DNA from: Paenibacillus spongiae
Lineage (GTDB): Bacteria > Bacillota > Bacilli > Paenibacillales > Paenibacillaceae
Assembly: GCF_024734895.1 (NCBI RefSeq)
Contig: NZ_CP091430.1
Span: 3,242,501 to 3,306,500 of the forward strand
Direction of reading: 5' to 3'
DNA: 64,000 nucleotides
Of this stretch, positions 34,605-43,729 are shown piece by piece (position 1 is the first letter of the stretch; each line of letters starts with the position of its first letter). The translations under genes were made by a program, and so were the position numbers. The notes beneath the pieces were generated by a model, which was not told the origin of the DNA, did no database searches, and saw only the letters and a program-made list of their open reading frames with translations.

Positions 34605-36467
34605 ATGAATATTACTACACGTGCTGGGACTGTTCGCAGTATCGGACAACTGATATGCCGGATATCGAGAGCGATGCCCGTATTGACCTTGATTTGGCTC
34701 GGAATTCCGCTGCTGCTCGGCGTTCTCATCATACCGGGGTATGCGGCCCAGAAGGATTTGATTGATTTGTTCATTGGCGGTTCGGACGGACGAGATTGGG
34801 AATCGATGCTCAAGGAGGCGCTGCTGCCGCTCATTATCTTTACGGGTGTTGCTTTGATCCGATCCCTGCTTGCCGCATGCCAGAACGCAGCCGATCCCAT
34901 GCTTAGCGACCGGGCATCGATGCTCCTTCAATCCGAATTGCATCGTCGGGCGATCCGTGTTCCGTTAGAAAGAATGGATCAATCCGACTATTATGACCGG
35001 CTGCAGCGCGCCGAGACCGTAGCGGGTGGGGACGTGCTTGGCATCTTGAAGAATGTAATTGTTTTTCTTACCCTTTTGTTTGAATTGATTGGCCTCCTAA
35101 TTGTGGTATCGCTTGCCCATCCCGTCGTTTGCATTCTGCTGGTCATCGTCTACGCCATATCCTTCATCATCCGGCTGGAATCCGATATCGTCGTGCGCCG
35201 TATGAATCGGGACCTGACCCGATCGGGGCGGCAATCCGATTACCTGCGCGAAGTCGTGACGAAGCCGGAGACGGTGAAGGAAATGCGGATATTCGGCTCG
35301 ATCGGCTATTTGATTGATAAGTGGCATGATACGATGCGTCAGTCGCTGTCACTGCGGATGAATGCGCGGAGAAGAGAAATCAAGCGGGGTATGATCATAT
35401 CGGCTGTTCAGATTGCGGGCTTGTTCGGAGCGATCATGTGGATGGCATTGAATCTCGGTTCCGGCGGCTTCACGGCGGGTACGCTCGTCATTGTGTTTCT
35501 GGCGATGCGGCAGGCATACGGCATATCCGGAAGAATGGTTCATCCCATCAGCAAAATCTATATTCAGAGTACAAAGATCATGGATTTAAACGACTATTTG
35601 AAAGAATCTTCGGCGGGGGATGAGGCTGACAAGGAGGGGATCGCACCACCGCTCCCGAATCCGGGGACTTCGTGTTTAATCGAGTTTGACAACGTTACGT
35701 ATCAATATTCCGGTGCGCAAGAACCGGCATTGCATGAGATTCGGTTGACGCTGAACCCTGGCGAGACCGTGGCGCTGGTCGGCGAGAACGGGGCTGGCAA
35801 ATCGACGCTCGTCCGTTTGCTGCTCGGCTTGTATCAACCAACTAGCGGGCGAATAATATGGGACGGAGTCGATATGAGAGCGTTAGACCCGGTGAAGCTT
35901 AGCAGCTCGATGTCAGCCGTCTTCCAGGATTTCGTCCGTTACGAAACGGTACTGCGCGATAACGTCGGCTTCGGGTTCCAGGAACAGCTTGGCAAGGACG
36001 CTTATTTGCGCCGCGCCCTGCAGGCAGGTGGGGCTGGCAGTCTGGAAAGCGAATGCGGCGGACTCGACAGTCCCGTTGGATTGCTGGCGGAGGGCGGAAG
36101 AGAGCTAAGCGGCGGACAATGGCAGCGTCTGGCCATCGCCCGGGCAGCTCTGCGCAGCCCCAAGCTGCTCGTGCTTGACGAGCCGACGGCGGCGCTCGAT
36201 CCGCAGCATGAGACCGAGCTTTACCGGTCGTTCCGCGAGTTGGCGCAAGGCCGCACGACTTTGTTCGTATCGCACCGTCTCGGCTGGGCGCGCTACGCGG
36301 ATCGGATTATTGTCATGCGGGGAGGACGGATCGTAGAAGAGGGCTCGCACGAAACGCTGCTGAAGGCAGATGGCGTATACGCGGCCATGTTTCGGTCGCA
36401 AGCGGAATGGTATTGCAGCACTGCGGGGGAAGGGGAAGGCAGGGTTAGCGGGAATATAATGCGATAA
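34605..36467 (+). CDS. ABC exporter subunit, permease-ATPase fusion
   Basis: Protein of about 620 residues and likely heterodimer partner of the preceding gene. Membrane helices occupy about 20-330; ATPase motifs are canonical: VGENGAGKST, LSGGQWQR, LLVLDEPTAALD, FVSHRLG. ATG 34605 is chosen since TGGGGTGA lies about 6 nt upstream; the frame from 34557 lacks a site. Paired half-exporters with SGGQW-type signatures are common among peptide, lantibiotic and drug exporters; substrate unknown. A 33-codon ORF and a kinase follow. Confidence 0.88.
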   Translation: MNITTRAGTVRSIGQLICRISRAMPVLTLIWLGIPLLLGVLIIPGYAAQKDLIDLFIGGSDGRDWESMLKEALLPLIIFTGVALIRSLLAACQNAADPMLSDRASMLLQSELHRRAIRVPLERMDQSDYYDRLQRAETVAGGDVLGILKNVIVFLTLLFELIGLLIVVSLAHPVVCILLVIVYAISFIIRLESDIVVRRMNRDLTRSGRQSDYLREVVTKPETVKEMRIFGSIGYLIDKWHDTMRQSLSLRMNARRREIKRGMIISAVQIAGLFGAIMWMALNLGSGGFTAGTLVIVFLAMRQAYGISGRMVHPISKIYIQSTKIMDLNDYLKESSAGDEADKEGIAPPLPNPGTSCLIEFDNVTYQYSGAQEPALHEIRLTLNPGETVALVGENGAGKSTLVRLLLGLYQPTSGRIIWDGVDMRALDPVKLSSSMSAVFQDFVRYETVLRDNVGFGFQEQLGKDAYLRRALQAGGAGSLESECGGLDSPVGLLAEGGRELSGGQWQRLAIARAALRSPKLLVLDEPTAALDPQHETELYRSFRELAQGRTTLFVSHRLGWARYADRIIVMRGGRIVEEGSHETLLKADGVYAAMFRSQAEWYCSTAGEGEGRVSGNIMR

Positions 36468-36545
36468 AATGGAATTTATTGCAACTTTAAGGGGCGCGAT
36501 ATCGTTCAGAATGATGAGTCTATCATCATTAGGAGGTTTCGTTGA

Positions 36546-36647
36546 ATGCCAATACAATTCAACATACTTAGCCGCAAGATAAAAAGGACTCATCCAGCTT
36601 GCGGCGATTATGCTGCTCATTATATACAGGCAGGTGACCTTCATTGA
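36546..36647 (+). CDS. 33-residue ORF coupled to the downstream kinase
   Basis: AGGAGG lies 9 nt before ATG 36546, the best binding site in this operon. The product starts MPIQFNILSRKIKRTHPACG and ends AGDLH. Its TGA (36645-36647) overlaps the TTG start of the kinase (36644), the form of translational coupling. A GCCGCAAG/CTTGCGGC stem (36571-36605) lies inside it. It could be a regulatory leader peptide or a small secreted/processed peptide handled by the ABC pair; one Cys and a basic RKIKR are the only features. Not recognised. Confidence 0.5.
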   Translation: MPIQFNILSRKIKRTHPACGDYAAHYIQAGDLH

Positions 36648-37651
36648 GCGTTGATCAAGAACGACGCGCAGCCGATGATCCGGCGGTTCGAGCAGATATC
36701 TTTAAGCATATTCAGGAAACCTTCGGTATCCATATTTACGGCTATACGCCGAATTTCATCGGCTGGTATAACTTGAAATGGATCATAACGACCGATGCGC
36801 AGCAGCTATTCGTCAAGTGCTACCATCCCATGCGATATCGGTTATCTGAGTCTCGACGCCGGTCAAGAATTGGGCGCTCGCTATTCTTCCAGCACTTGCT
36901 GCATGATGAGATTAACGTCTGTCCAAACGTATGGAGCAAGGATGGCGAGTTCATATTCAAGACGGAATCGGGACATTTCTACGTTATTATGGAACATTTC
37001 GAAGGCCGTCCGCCCATTGCCGGCCTTCTGGATACGAACACCCATTATCGGTTAGGCAAAGCGGCCGGAAGCATGCATCGCGTCCTGTCCCGGTTTTCGT
37101 TAGACGGCGAACCGTGGACTCCCTCAATACCGGCTATGAAACAACAATGGGCTGCTAATTATGAATCAGCGTTAAAGCAGCCTGTTCCTAATGAAAAGGC
37201 GATCCGGTATTTGGAGATCCAAGGCCAGATTTTATCCGAGATGGATCTATCCTTCGTGAATAGCCTTGAACCCGGGTGGGCTCATTGGGATTTATGGGCG
37301 GATAATATCCTGATCGGGACAGATGACCGTGTTCGCTTCGTCGATTTCGACACGGTCCAATTCAGTTATCCGGAGATCGATATCGCCCGGACGCTGTTGT
37401 CTTGTGCGCTGCACCGTGGAGAGCTGAGAGGAGACGCGATTCATGCGTACTTTTGCGGCTATCGGGAGGAACGTTCATTCCCGAGAGGTCAGTTCCTTCT
37501 CGCGCTCAAACTGTTATGGTGCAAGGAAGCGGGCTGGTGGCTGAAAGCCGAAATGGATAAATTTAGCGGCCCCCCAAGTCGTTTCACAGAGGAATTGTGC
37601 TGGTTAACCGATCAATGGGATGAGTTGGAATACCTGTACGGGGATTTGTGA
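36644..37651 (+). CDS. APH-type phosphotransferase
   Basis: Kinase-fold protein of 335 residues from TTG 36644, with CAGGTGA about 7 nt upstream. The catalytic loop is WAHWDLWADNIL (H-x-D-x4-N) and the metal motif VRFVDFDTVQF; the N-lobe has LFVKCYHP with the ATP-binding Lys. In the APH/CotS/YcbJ superfamily substrates range from aminoglycosides to sugars and spore components. Its coupling to the mini-ORF and position after two ABC exporter genes suggest resistance or modification of an exported compound, but that is inference. Confidence 0.8.
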   Translation: MSVDQERRAADDPAVRADIFKHIQETFGIHIYGYTPNFIGWYNLKWIITTDAQQLFVKCYHPMRYRLSESRRRSRIGRSLFFQHLLHDEINVCPNVWSKDGEFIFKTESGHFYVIMEHFEGRPPIAGLLDTNTHYRLGKAAGSMHRVLSRFSLDGEPWTPSIPAMKQQWAANYESALKQPVPNEKAIRYLEIQGQILSEMDLSFVNSLEPGWAHWDLWADNILIGTDDRVRFVDFDTVQFSYPEIDIARTLLSCALHRGELRGDAIHAYFCGYREERSFPRGQFLLALKLLWCKEAGWWLKAEMDKFSGPPSRFTEELCWLTDQWDELEYLYGDL

Positions 37652-37766
37652 GAAGACCCTGTAGTAGTACTCATTCAGAAAATATTAAACTTACTGTCAG
37701 AATCTGCGAAGCCGTGGCATCCGAATATATATAGGGACGGATCAGAACAATTGCGGGGTGTGCGTC

Positions 37767-39533
37767 ATGGCTGAAATGGCTGAGGATCGACAGGCTGTAC
37801 AATTGGAAAAGGTTAGCGATGAAGTGCTTACGGAATGGGCGCGGCAGGGTGACGCTCCGGCATTCGAAGAACTCGTTCGGCGTCATCGGGTGAAGGCATT
37901 CTCATGGGCTGCCCGGATATCGCGGGATCCGCATATGTCGGAGGATATTGTTCAGGAGGCCTTGATCCGAGCGTTCTTAAAGCTCGACACGCTCGTGCGC
38001 AATGATCAATTTGTGGGTTGGCTCAGAAGCATTGTGAGAAACCAAGCCCTCATGAAGCTGCGCAGAGGTGGACCGTACGGCCGCGAACTGCCGGTATCAT
38101 CTTATCCACTGCCGCAAGCAAGCGAGAATACCGTCAATCTTTACGATATCAGCAGCATTATGGATTTCTTGATCGCCCGCAGCGCTTGCGCTCATGAAAT
38201 TGCTAATGCAGGCCTATACAAGGATCCACAGCTGCACCTGGAGCGTCAGGAATGGTACCGGATCATTAAGGACTTGCTGCGGTGCTTGAATCCAAGAGAG
38301 AAGAGCATCTTTGAAAACTACTTCTTTGAGCAGTGTTCCCCGCAGGAAATCGCCGAGATGTTCCAGATCAGCGTCGGCAATGTGTATAAGATTATTTCCA
38401 GATCCCGTCAGAAGGTTCAAGAGGAACGCCTTTCATTTCTGATCCGCACCCATATTCAGCGAAGAAAGGAAGACGGCTTCATGAAACGAAACGAGTTGGA
38501 TCCATCACCGTTAAAGGAGGCGGGCGGGTCGCTCTTGAGCGGCACTGAAATGTTGTACCGGTTTGTCCGATCGCGCTATCCTCATCTCTCTTTGTCCTAT
38601 GTGGACGGATTTCTATTAGGCGCCTTCATCGTAAACATTGAGGAATCCCGGGTCGATATGTCCAGCACCAATATGATCGACCGAAATTACTTGATCATGA
38701 ACGGTATGCTTAACCTGGGTATTCGAGTGCGTTATGTGGAAGCCTTCGATTTCGAGCCGCCAGATCCGAGGCTGATGACCGAAGCGATTGCATTGGCCCA
38801 GAGCTCGATCGATTCAGGGATGCCGGCCATGGTGTGGGAGCTGCTGCACAGCGAATTTGGCTTCATCTACGGGTATGATGATGACAAGCAGCAGTTCAAT
38901 GCCTTGGATACGCAAGCGGATGGCAGTGTGTCCTATGACCGATTGGGTCGTCTCCAAACGCGTTCCTTATTCTTGCTCGGGGTTGTCGGTGAGCAGCCGA
39001 TTACGCCATCCGATGCGCTATGGAGACTTTGCCGAATGATCAGCCGACATGCAAGGGGAGGGGATGAGACGTTCACCGGATTCGTGAACGGGCTCGCCGC
39101 ATATGACACTTGGTTGGAGGTATTCCGGAAGCGGGCTATCGATCCTATCGGACAGGCCTACACCATCGGCATTATCCGTCAGAATCGCAATAACGCTGTG
39201 TTATGCTTGGAGGAGCTGGCTGCGGAATGGGAGAAGCCGGGCGATGAATGGCGACTGCAAATTCACGATCTGTTACGCCAAGCCTCGCAGCATTATGCCG
39301 ACGTCGCCAAAGGCTTCGATGAGCTGGCGACGATGTTTCCGCCGCCATCGGGAGGCGAGCCCAACGATCCGCATACCGCCCGAACTGCGATGGCTGTACT
39401 CGAACGCATCCTGGCGTCGGAAGAATCAGGGGTTCAAATTCTGGAACAGATCGCCGAGCGGCTTGAAGAGCATGCTCCGCGCGGACATGTTCCGCCGATC
39501 ATCGAGCATCCGCCGCGGGCTTATGTCATGTAA
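37767..39533 (+). CDS. ECF-like sigma factor fused to a BtrH-like C-terminal domain
   Basis: Protein of 588 residues. The first ~230 are a sigma-70 family factor: region 2 (EELVRRHRVKAFSWAARISR, DIVQEALIRAFLKL, NDQFVGWLRSIVRNQA) and region 4 (LNPREKSIFENYF, CSPQEIAEMFQISVGNVYKI), separated by an unusually long ~75-residue spacer. Residues about 260-590 look like the butirosin BtrH/DUF4872 type: LSYVDGFLLGAF, NGMLNLGIRVRYVEA, GMPAMVWELLH, NGLAAYDTWLEVF, ASQHYADVAKGF. Typical ECF factors are about 180 residues, so the tail is probably a sensor. ATG 37767 follows GGGGTG at 6 nt. No anti-sigma gene is adjacent. Confidence 0.8.
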   Translation: MAEMAEDRQAVQLEKVSDEVLTEWARQGDAPAFEELVRRHRVKAFSWAARISRDPHMSEDIVQEALIRAFLKLDTLVRNDQFVGWLRSIVRNQALMKLRRGGPYGRELPVSSYPLPQASENTVNLYDISSIMDFLIARSACAHEIANAGLYKDPQLHLERQEWYRIIKDLLRCLNPREKSIFENYFFEQCSPQEIAEMFQISVGNVYKIISRSRQKVQEERLSFLIRTHIQRRKEDGFMKRNELDPSPLKEAGGSLLSGTEMLYRFVRSRYPHLSLSYVDGFLLGAFIVNIEESRVDMSSTNMIDRNYLIMNGMLNLGIRVRYVEAFDFEPPDPRLMTEAIALAQSSIDSGMPAMVWELLHSEFGFIYGYDDDKQQFNALDTQADGSVSYDRLGRLQTRSLFLLGVVGEQPITPSDALWRLCRMISRHARGGDETFTGFVNGLAAYDTWLEVFRKRAIDPIGQAYTIGIIRQNRNNAVLCLEELAAEWEKPGDEWRLQIHDLLRQASQHYADVAKGFDELATMFPPPSGGEPNDPHTARTAMAVLERILASEESGVQILEQIAERLEEHAPRGHVPPIIEHPPRAYVM

Positions 39534-39535
39534 TC

Positions 39536-39570
39536 AAACATCCCAATCCATCTGATGGATTGGGATGTTT
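39536..39570. terminator. bidirectional intrinsic terminator
   Basis: Perfect 15-bp stem (AAACATCCCAATCCA and complement), 5-nt loop, A- and T-rich ends; between the convergent sigma-factor and DUF4838 genes. Confidence 0.9.
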
Positions 39571-39584
39571 GCCGTAACGAAGTA

Positions 39585-41303
39585 TTAGCATGTTTTTGGT
39601 TCAGGTACGGCGGCACCTTCATTTAAGGCTGTAATACCGAAATCTCTTGCCATCTTGTAATAGTGATCCCTCTCCGCGTCATCCGCGTGTCCATCGGCAA
39701 AGAGCTCCCAATGAAGCAGCTGCAGCCTGGAACGGCGAATCCGTTCACGTGTATGTTCGTTGCACGAGAGAGCCTCTGCCTGATCCCACCATGATTTCGC
39801 CTGCTCTAAATCGAATAAATCGGGAGGAAGGATCTCAGCAGGAGTGCCGCGAGCGCCGGGTTCCGATTGCAGTACAATATCCTGCACATCATCAATAAAT
39901 TGCCTGATGAAATGCCAGCCTGGGCCATAATAGCCCTGCAGGAACTCATTCATGTGCCGCTCGTAATCCGATTCGGTCATGTCCGGCTTCCACATCAGTT
40001 GGGCCAGCAAATAGGTGCGGAGCTCGCCGAATTCACCGCTGATCGACTGGTAATTGCCTTGTTCGAAGATGCCTTTGGCATTGTTGGCGACAAATAACCG
40101 CATGTTCGGCAGCAGCGTATGGAAGTTGGGGAACGTAACCATATAATCGCTGAAATTGGTAGTGTAATCCCAGATATAGATTCTGCTGCAGATGTTGCTC
40201 CAGATCTCCAGCGATTCCTTGATGTGCGGCTGTTCCTCGTGCATTCGGGAAATGACCGGGCTGTAGGTGCAAATCCGTATGGCTACATTGTCGCGCGGTT
40301 TGGTTATCTTGGGCGGGGTAAACGTATGCTGATAAGCCAGCGTATCGATGATGACCTTGGGATAGTGCTCTTTGACGGCATCTGCGATGGCATTGACAAA
40401 GCGGAGCAGGGAGCCCATGGGGGAGCCTTCTTCTTGATGGATACGCTCGCAGGCATCGCAGCGGCAATAACTATCGCTTAAGTAGCTGTCATCCTGCGAA
40501 ACAGAGACGATTCCTGCGTCAGGTTCTTCTTCTAAACAGTTCAATACCTTATTCGTCATAATGCGCAGCACATCCGGATGCGAGAGGCAGAGCTGCGTAT
40601 ACAAGTGCTCGCCATTTCTTCTGCCATCGTGCAGGGCATAGTATTCCGGATGCTCGGCGAAGTATTCGCTGATGGGCATAAATACATTAAAGGTATGAAC
40701 GAAGGAAGGTCCGCCATAGCCGATTCCGCCGCCCCATTCCTCCCGAATCGAACGGCTGCATTCTCTGTTCTTGATCGTGCTGTTTACCTTTAATTTCACG
40801 GCCCAATTTTCGTTGAAAGTGGAATACCAGTAGGCGTCTCTATATTCTACGGCCGGTATGAATTTCGCATCGATCGAATCGGGCAGCGCCACGTCACCTG
40901 AGAAAATAGTCCGCTCCACGCCTGGGGCGAACCATCGCCAGCCCAGATAATCTTCCAGAAATGTATACACGCCGTATAGCGTTCCGCGGACAGGGCTTCC
41001 TGCAATGTAAAGCTTGGACTCTTTCACTTGCAGATAGAAGCCGTCATCACCGAGAGTCGTGTAGCTTACATCCAGGTCCTGTCTGCGGTTGGTGGTTCCT
41101 ACAACGATTTCATAAGGAGATGCCGCCATGGTGTCGCTGGCGATTGACAGTTTCGCACCGCAGCTTTGCCCGATGTATGTTTGCAATTCTTGCACGGCTG
41201 TCATCTCGGAAGGGGTGCAGCGCTCTCCATGAATAAGGATGTACTTGCTGATTTCTTCGCCGGAAAGCGTTATTTTTGAAATTGGACAAGAAGTTTCAGT
41301 CAT
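39585..41303 (-). CDS. DUF4838 family protein (alpha-glucuronidase-like)
   Basis: Protein of 572 residues without a signal peptide. The N-terminal ~120 residues (TAVQELQTYIGQSCGAKL, YEIVVGTT, GTLYGVYTFLEDYLGWRWFAPG) resemble the GH67/GH20-type N-terminal domain. The centre has LCLSHPDVLRIM, VSVSQDDSY and CRCDACERIHQEEG, typical of DUF4838 proteins, which look like distant GH67 barrels and hydrolyse uncertain glycans. ATG 41303 follows GGAGGGG at 7 nt. Divergent from the BNR gene at 41506, so a shared regulatory region is likely. Confidence 0.8.
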   Translation of the reverse strand: MTETSCPISKITLSGEEISKYILIHGERCTPSEMTAVQELQTYIGQSCGAKLSIASDTMAASPYEIVVGTTNRRQDLDVSYTTLGDDGFYLQVKESKLYIAGSPVRGTLYGVYTFLEDYLGWRWFAPGVERTIFSGDVALPDSIDAKFIPAVEYRDAYWYSTFNENWAVKLKVNSTIKNRECSRSIREEWGGGIGYGGPSFVHTFNVFMPISEYFAEHPEYYALHDGRRNGEHLYTQLCLSHPDVLRIMTNKVLNCLEEEPDAGIVSVSQDDSYLSDSYCRCDACERIHQEEGSPMGSLLRFVNAIADAVKEHYPKVIIDTLAYQHTFTPPKITKPRDNVAIRICTYSPVISRMHEEQPHIKESLEIWSNICSRIYIWDYTTNFSDYMVTFPNFHTLLPNMRLFVANNAKGIFEQGNYQSISGEFGELRTYLLAQLMWKPDMTESDYERHMNEFLQGYYGPGWHFIRQFIDDVQDIVLQSEPGARGTPAEILPPDLFDLEQAKSWWDQAEALSCNEHTRERIRRSRLQLLHWELFADGHADDAERDHYYKMARDFGITALNEGAAVPEPKTC

Positions 41304-41505
41304 ATGAAAACCCCTCCATAACTGCTTCATAATGGCTTGTTTACTGGGGTCAGTATATCATGGCGATCGGGTCCCAACAACCAAATAATAGGAGATTCCG
41401 GTCGACATCGCACTGCTGTTCAAGCTCGTTTACAACCTCGTCTATCTTTGATAGATTGGGATTATATAGGACCTGTAAATTCAGCTCACCCGAAGAGGAG
41501 TGATG

Positions 41506-42597
41506 ATGGTTATGGAACAGCGGGGGAAGGTCGTCCTGGATTTGCGTCCCGGTCCGGGCAATCCGAGGAATAGCGAAGGCGCTTTCCTGGATTTGCGCGA
41601 CGGGCGGTTAATGTTTGTCTACAGCCGCTTTATAGGCGATTCTTCGGAAGACTTCGCGAAGGCAGGCATCGCGGTTCGCTACTCGTCCGATGATGGCGAT
41701 ACGTGGACCGATGAAGCTTTCATCGCGCAGCCGGAAGACCATCAAGCGCTCAATATTATGAGCGTATCAATGCTGAGAATGAATAACGGCGATGTCGGTT
41801 TGTTCTATCTGCTGCGGTATGGATGGCATGATATGCGATTGCACGTGCGCCGATCGGCGGACGAGGGCGAGACTTGGAGCGATCCGGTATGCTGTGTGCC
41901 TGGTGAAGGCTATTATGTCACGAACAATGATAGAGTCATCCGGTTGTCGAGCGGCAGACTGATTGTCCCGGCCGCGATGCACCGGATGAAGTCAAGCAAT
42001 ACGGAATGGGGCAGCTTCGACGGGAGGGCGATCACGTTCTTCTTCTTGTCGGACGACGATGGCCGGACATGGTTCGAAGCGCGGAATTTCCTTTCCATCG
42101 GGGCGCCGAATTCGATGAGCGACCTGCAGGAGCCGGGAGCCATTGAGCTTAGCAATGGGGCAATATGGGGATGGGCACGAACCGACCTTGGCTGCCAGTA
42201 CGAAATGTTCTCTTATGACAGCGGTGAATCATGGAGCAGTCCGATGCCGTCTACGTTCACCTCGCCATGTTCACCGTTATCGATGAAACGCAATCCGGCG
42301 AGCGGTCATCTGCTTGCGGTCTGGAATCCTATACCGGTGTACAATACGCGTCGAGTCGAGAATCATAGCTGGGGACGGACGCCCCTTATAGGAGCGATCA
42401 GTCAGGACGAAGGGAAGTCATGGACCGGACATTTTGCAATCGAACGGGAAGAGGACGGCAACGGCTGCTGCTATGCCGCGATTCATTTTATCGAAAACGC
42501 CGTATTGCTGGCTTACTGCGCGGGTGAAGCGGAAGACGGCATATGTTTGGCCCGGCTGAAGATCCGTAAGATTGCGCTCTCGGAGTTGAATGCTTGA
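41506..42597 (+). CDS. BNR-repeat sialidase-like exo-glycosidase
   Basis: Six-bladed beta-propeller protein of about 363 residues, no signal peptide. Five Asp-box repeats are visible: SSDDGDTWTD, SADEGETWSD, SDDDGRTWFE, SYDSGESWSS, SQDEGKSWTG. The family includes sialidases and many glycosidases or lyases of unknown use; the arginine triad was not traced with certainty. Start: ATG 41506, 5 nt after GAGGAG (GTG 41500, ATG 41503 and ATG 41512 also in frame). The methyltransferase gene starts 16 nt downstream, so the two share a transcript, divergent from DUF4838. Confidence 0.82.
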   Translation: MVMEQRGKVVLDLRPGPGNPRNSEGAFLDLRDGRLMFVYSRFIGDSSEDFAKAGIAVRYSSDDGDTWTDEAFIAQPEDHQALNIMSVSMLRMNNGDVGLFYLLRYGWHDMRLHVRRSADEGETWSDPVCCVPGEGYYVTNNDRVIRLSSGRLIVPAAMHRMKSSNTEWGSFDGRAITFFFLSDDDGRTWFEARNFLSIGAPNSMSDLQEPGAIELSNGAIWGWARTDLGCQYEMFSYDSGESWSSPMPSTFTSPCSPLSMKRNPASGHLLAVWNPIPVYNTRRVENHSWGRTPLIGAISQDEGKSWTGHFAIEREEDGNGCCYAAIHFIENAVLLAYCAGEAEDGICLARLKIRKIALSELNA

Positions 42598-42613
42598 GCG
42601 AGGAGGAAGCAGC

Positions 42614-43432
42614 GTGAAACCGTATCAATTCCCAGATCCATCACGGCATCCGGAATGGACGCCGCCGCAAAGCGAAGCATTCTATTCGCGGTTGGTTGAA
42701 GAGACCGGGGAATACAAGTATCCCTGGAATTCCATCTTCGAGGAGCCAACTGCAGAGACGATATTATATCGGACGATATGTTCGAATCTATCGGAACAAG
42801 CGAGAATTCTTGATGTAGGGTGCGGTCATGGCGAATTTACGCATCGGGTTGCATCCAACGCGAGAGCAGCTGAAGTGATCGGAATCGATATTACGGAAGG
42901 CTTCATTCATACGGCGAACAGGAGCAGGGGTTCCGGGAAAGTGAGGTATCAGCAGGTCAATGCCGATGCCGACTTGCCATTCGCCGATCATGAATTCGAT
43001 GCGGCCTATACGAAGAAAGGTCCGACAGGATGGTATCAGGAGGCCAACCGCGTTGTCAAACCCGGCGGTCTTGTCTGTGGGCTGTATCATGGCGGAACGG
43101 ATGGAGGTCTGCGGAAGCTCTTTCCCGGTTTATACGTTCCAATGGTATACGAACCTGATAAAGCCGCTGAAGGCTTAGTACGAAATTTACGGCTAAGCGA
43201 TAGCGGGCTAGCGGATATTCAAGTTCAACCTATAGAAGAGATCGAGTATCTTGCGGCACCGGAGGATGTGTTAAGGAAGAAATGCTTCGGTCAAAGCAAG
43301 CTGTTGAAGGAGTTCGTGTGGCGTGAATGTCTGCAGCAGGTTGAAGAGATTTTCCATCATCACGCAACATCGAAGGGGTTGAAAGTCATCAACTATCATT
43401 ATTTCGTTACCGCAAAAGCAAGGACCGCATAA
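42614..43432 (+). CDS. class I SAM-dependent methyltransferase
   Basis: Protein of 272 residues starting at GTG 42614, with GAGGAGG 7 nt upstream. SAM-binding motif I is ILDVGCGHGEFTHRV; VIGIDITEGFI holds the acidic residue for the ribose, and ADLPFADHEFDAAYTKKG is motif post-I. The pattern fits the Methyltransf_11/25 small-molecule group. Substrate unknown; co-transcribed with the BNR gene. Confidence 0.88.
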   Translation: MKPYQFPDPSRHPEWTPPQSEAFYSRLVEETGEYKYPWNSIFEEPTAETILYRTICSNLSEQARILDVGCGHGEFTHRVASNARAAEVIGIDITEGFIHTANRSRGSGKVRYQQVNADADLPFADHEFDAAYTKKGPTGWYQEANRVVKPGGLVCGLYHGGTDGGLRKLFPGLYVPMVYEPDKAAEGLVRNLRLSDSGLADIQVQPIEEIEYLAAPEDVLRKKCFGQSKLLKEFVWRECLQQVEEIFHHHATSKGLKVINYHYFVTAKARTA

Positions 43433-43530
43433 GAAGGATGGGCGAAGGAACGGGTACGGGAGAGATTCTGGGCGAAAATTAAGAATAGAATAATGTACCA
43501 TATATTAGAAAAATAAGATGCCCATGGTAT

Positions 43531-43563
43531 TCTCGATAAAGAATGACATATTCTTTATTGAGA
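43531..43563. promoter_or_regulatory. 33-nt inverted repeat upstream of the broken surface-protein gene
   Basis: Arms of 14 nt (TCTCGATAAAGAAT and its near complement, one mismatch) around GACAT. It lies 13 nt before the start codon at 43577; it could be an operator or an mRNA hairpin. Confidence 0.5.
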
Positions 43564-43576
43564 ACGAAGGAGAGGC

Positions 43577-43729
43577 GTGAATGCTTGGGCTCCGAACAAG
43601 TTTATGAAGCTGGGTTTGGTTGTACTGCCGCTGCTTTCAGCTCTGTCGCTTGCGAAGACGAGACCGTTGTTTGCGGAAGAGGAGAACCCGCCGTATTTAT
43701 CATGGACGACCTGTTACAATCCGCAATAA
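43577..43729 (+). pseudogene. 5' remnant of a secreted/surface protein gene (signal peptide)
   Basis: GTG 43577 preceded by AAGGAG. The frame reads MNAWAPNKFMKLGLVVLPLL followed by SALSLAKTRPLFAEEENPP, a clear signal peptide, and stops at TAA 43727 after 50 codons. Its last ~10 codons are read through the 3' end of the antisense TetR gene, so true homology probably ends near 43700. Together with the remnant at 45972-46743 on the same strand it suggests one gene broken by insertion of the intervening cassette. Confidence 0.5.

Noticed and set aside
32654..37651. Lantibiotic biosynthesis cluster
   Set aside because: No LanB/C/M, no recognisable precursor core rich in Ser/Thr/Cys, and no protease; only transporters, a mini-ORF and a kinase are present.
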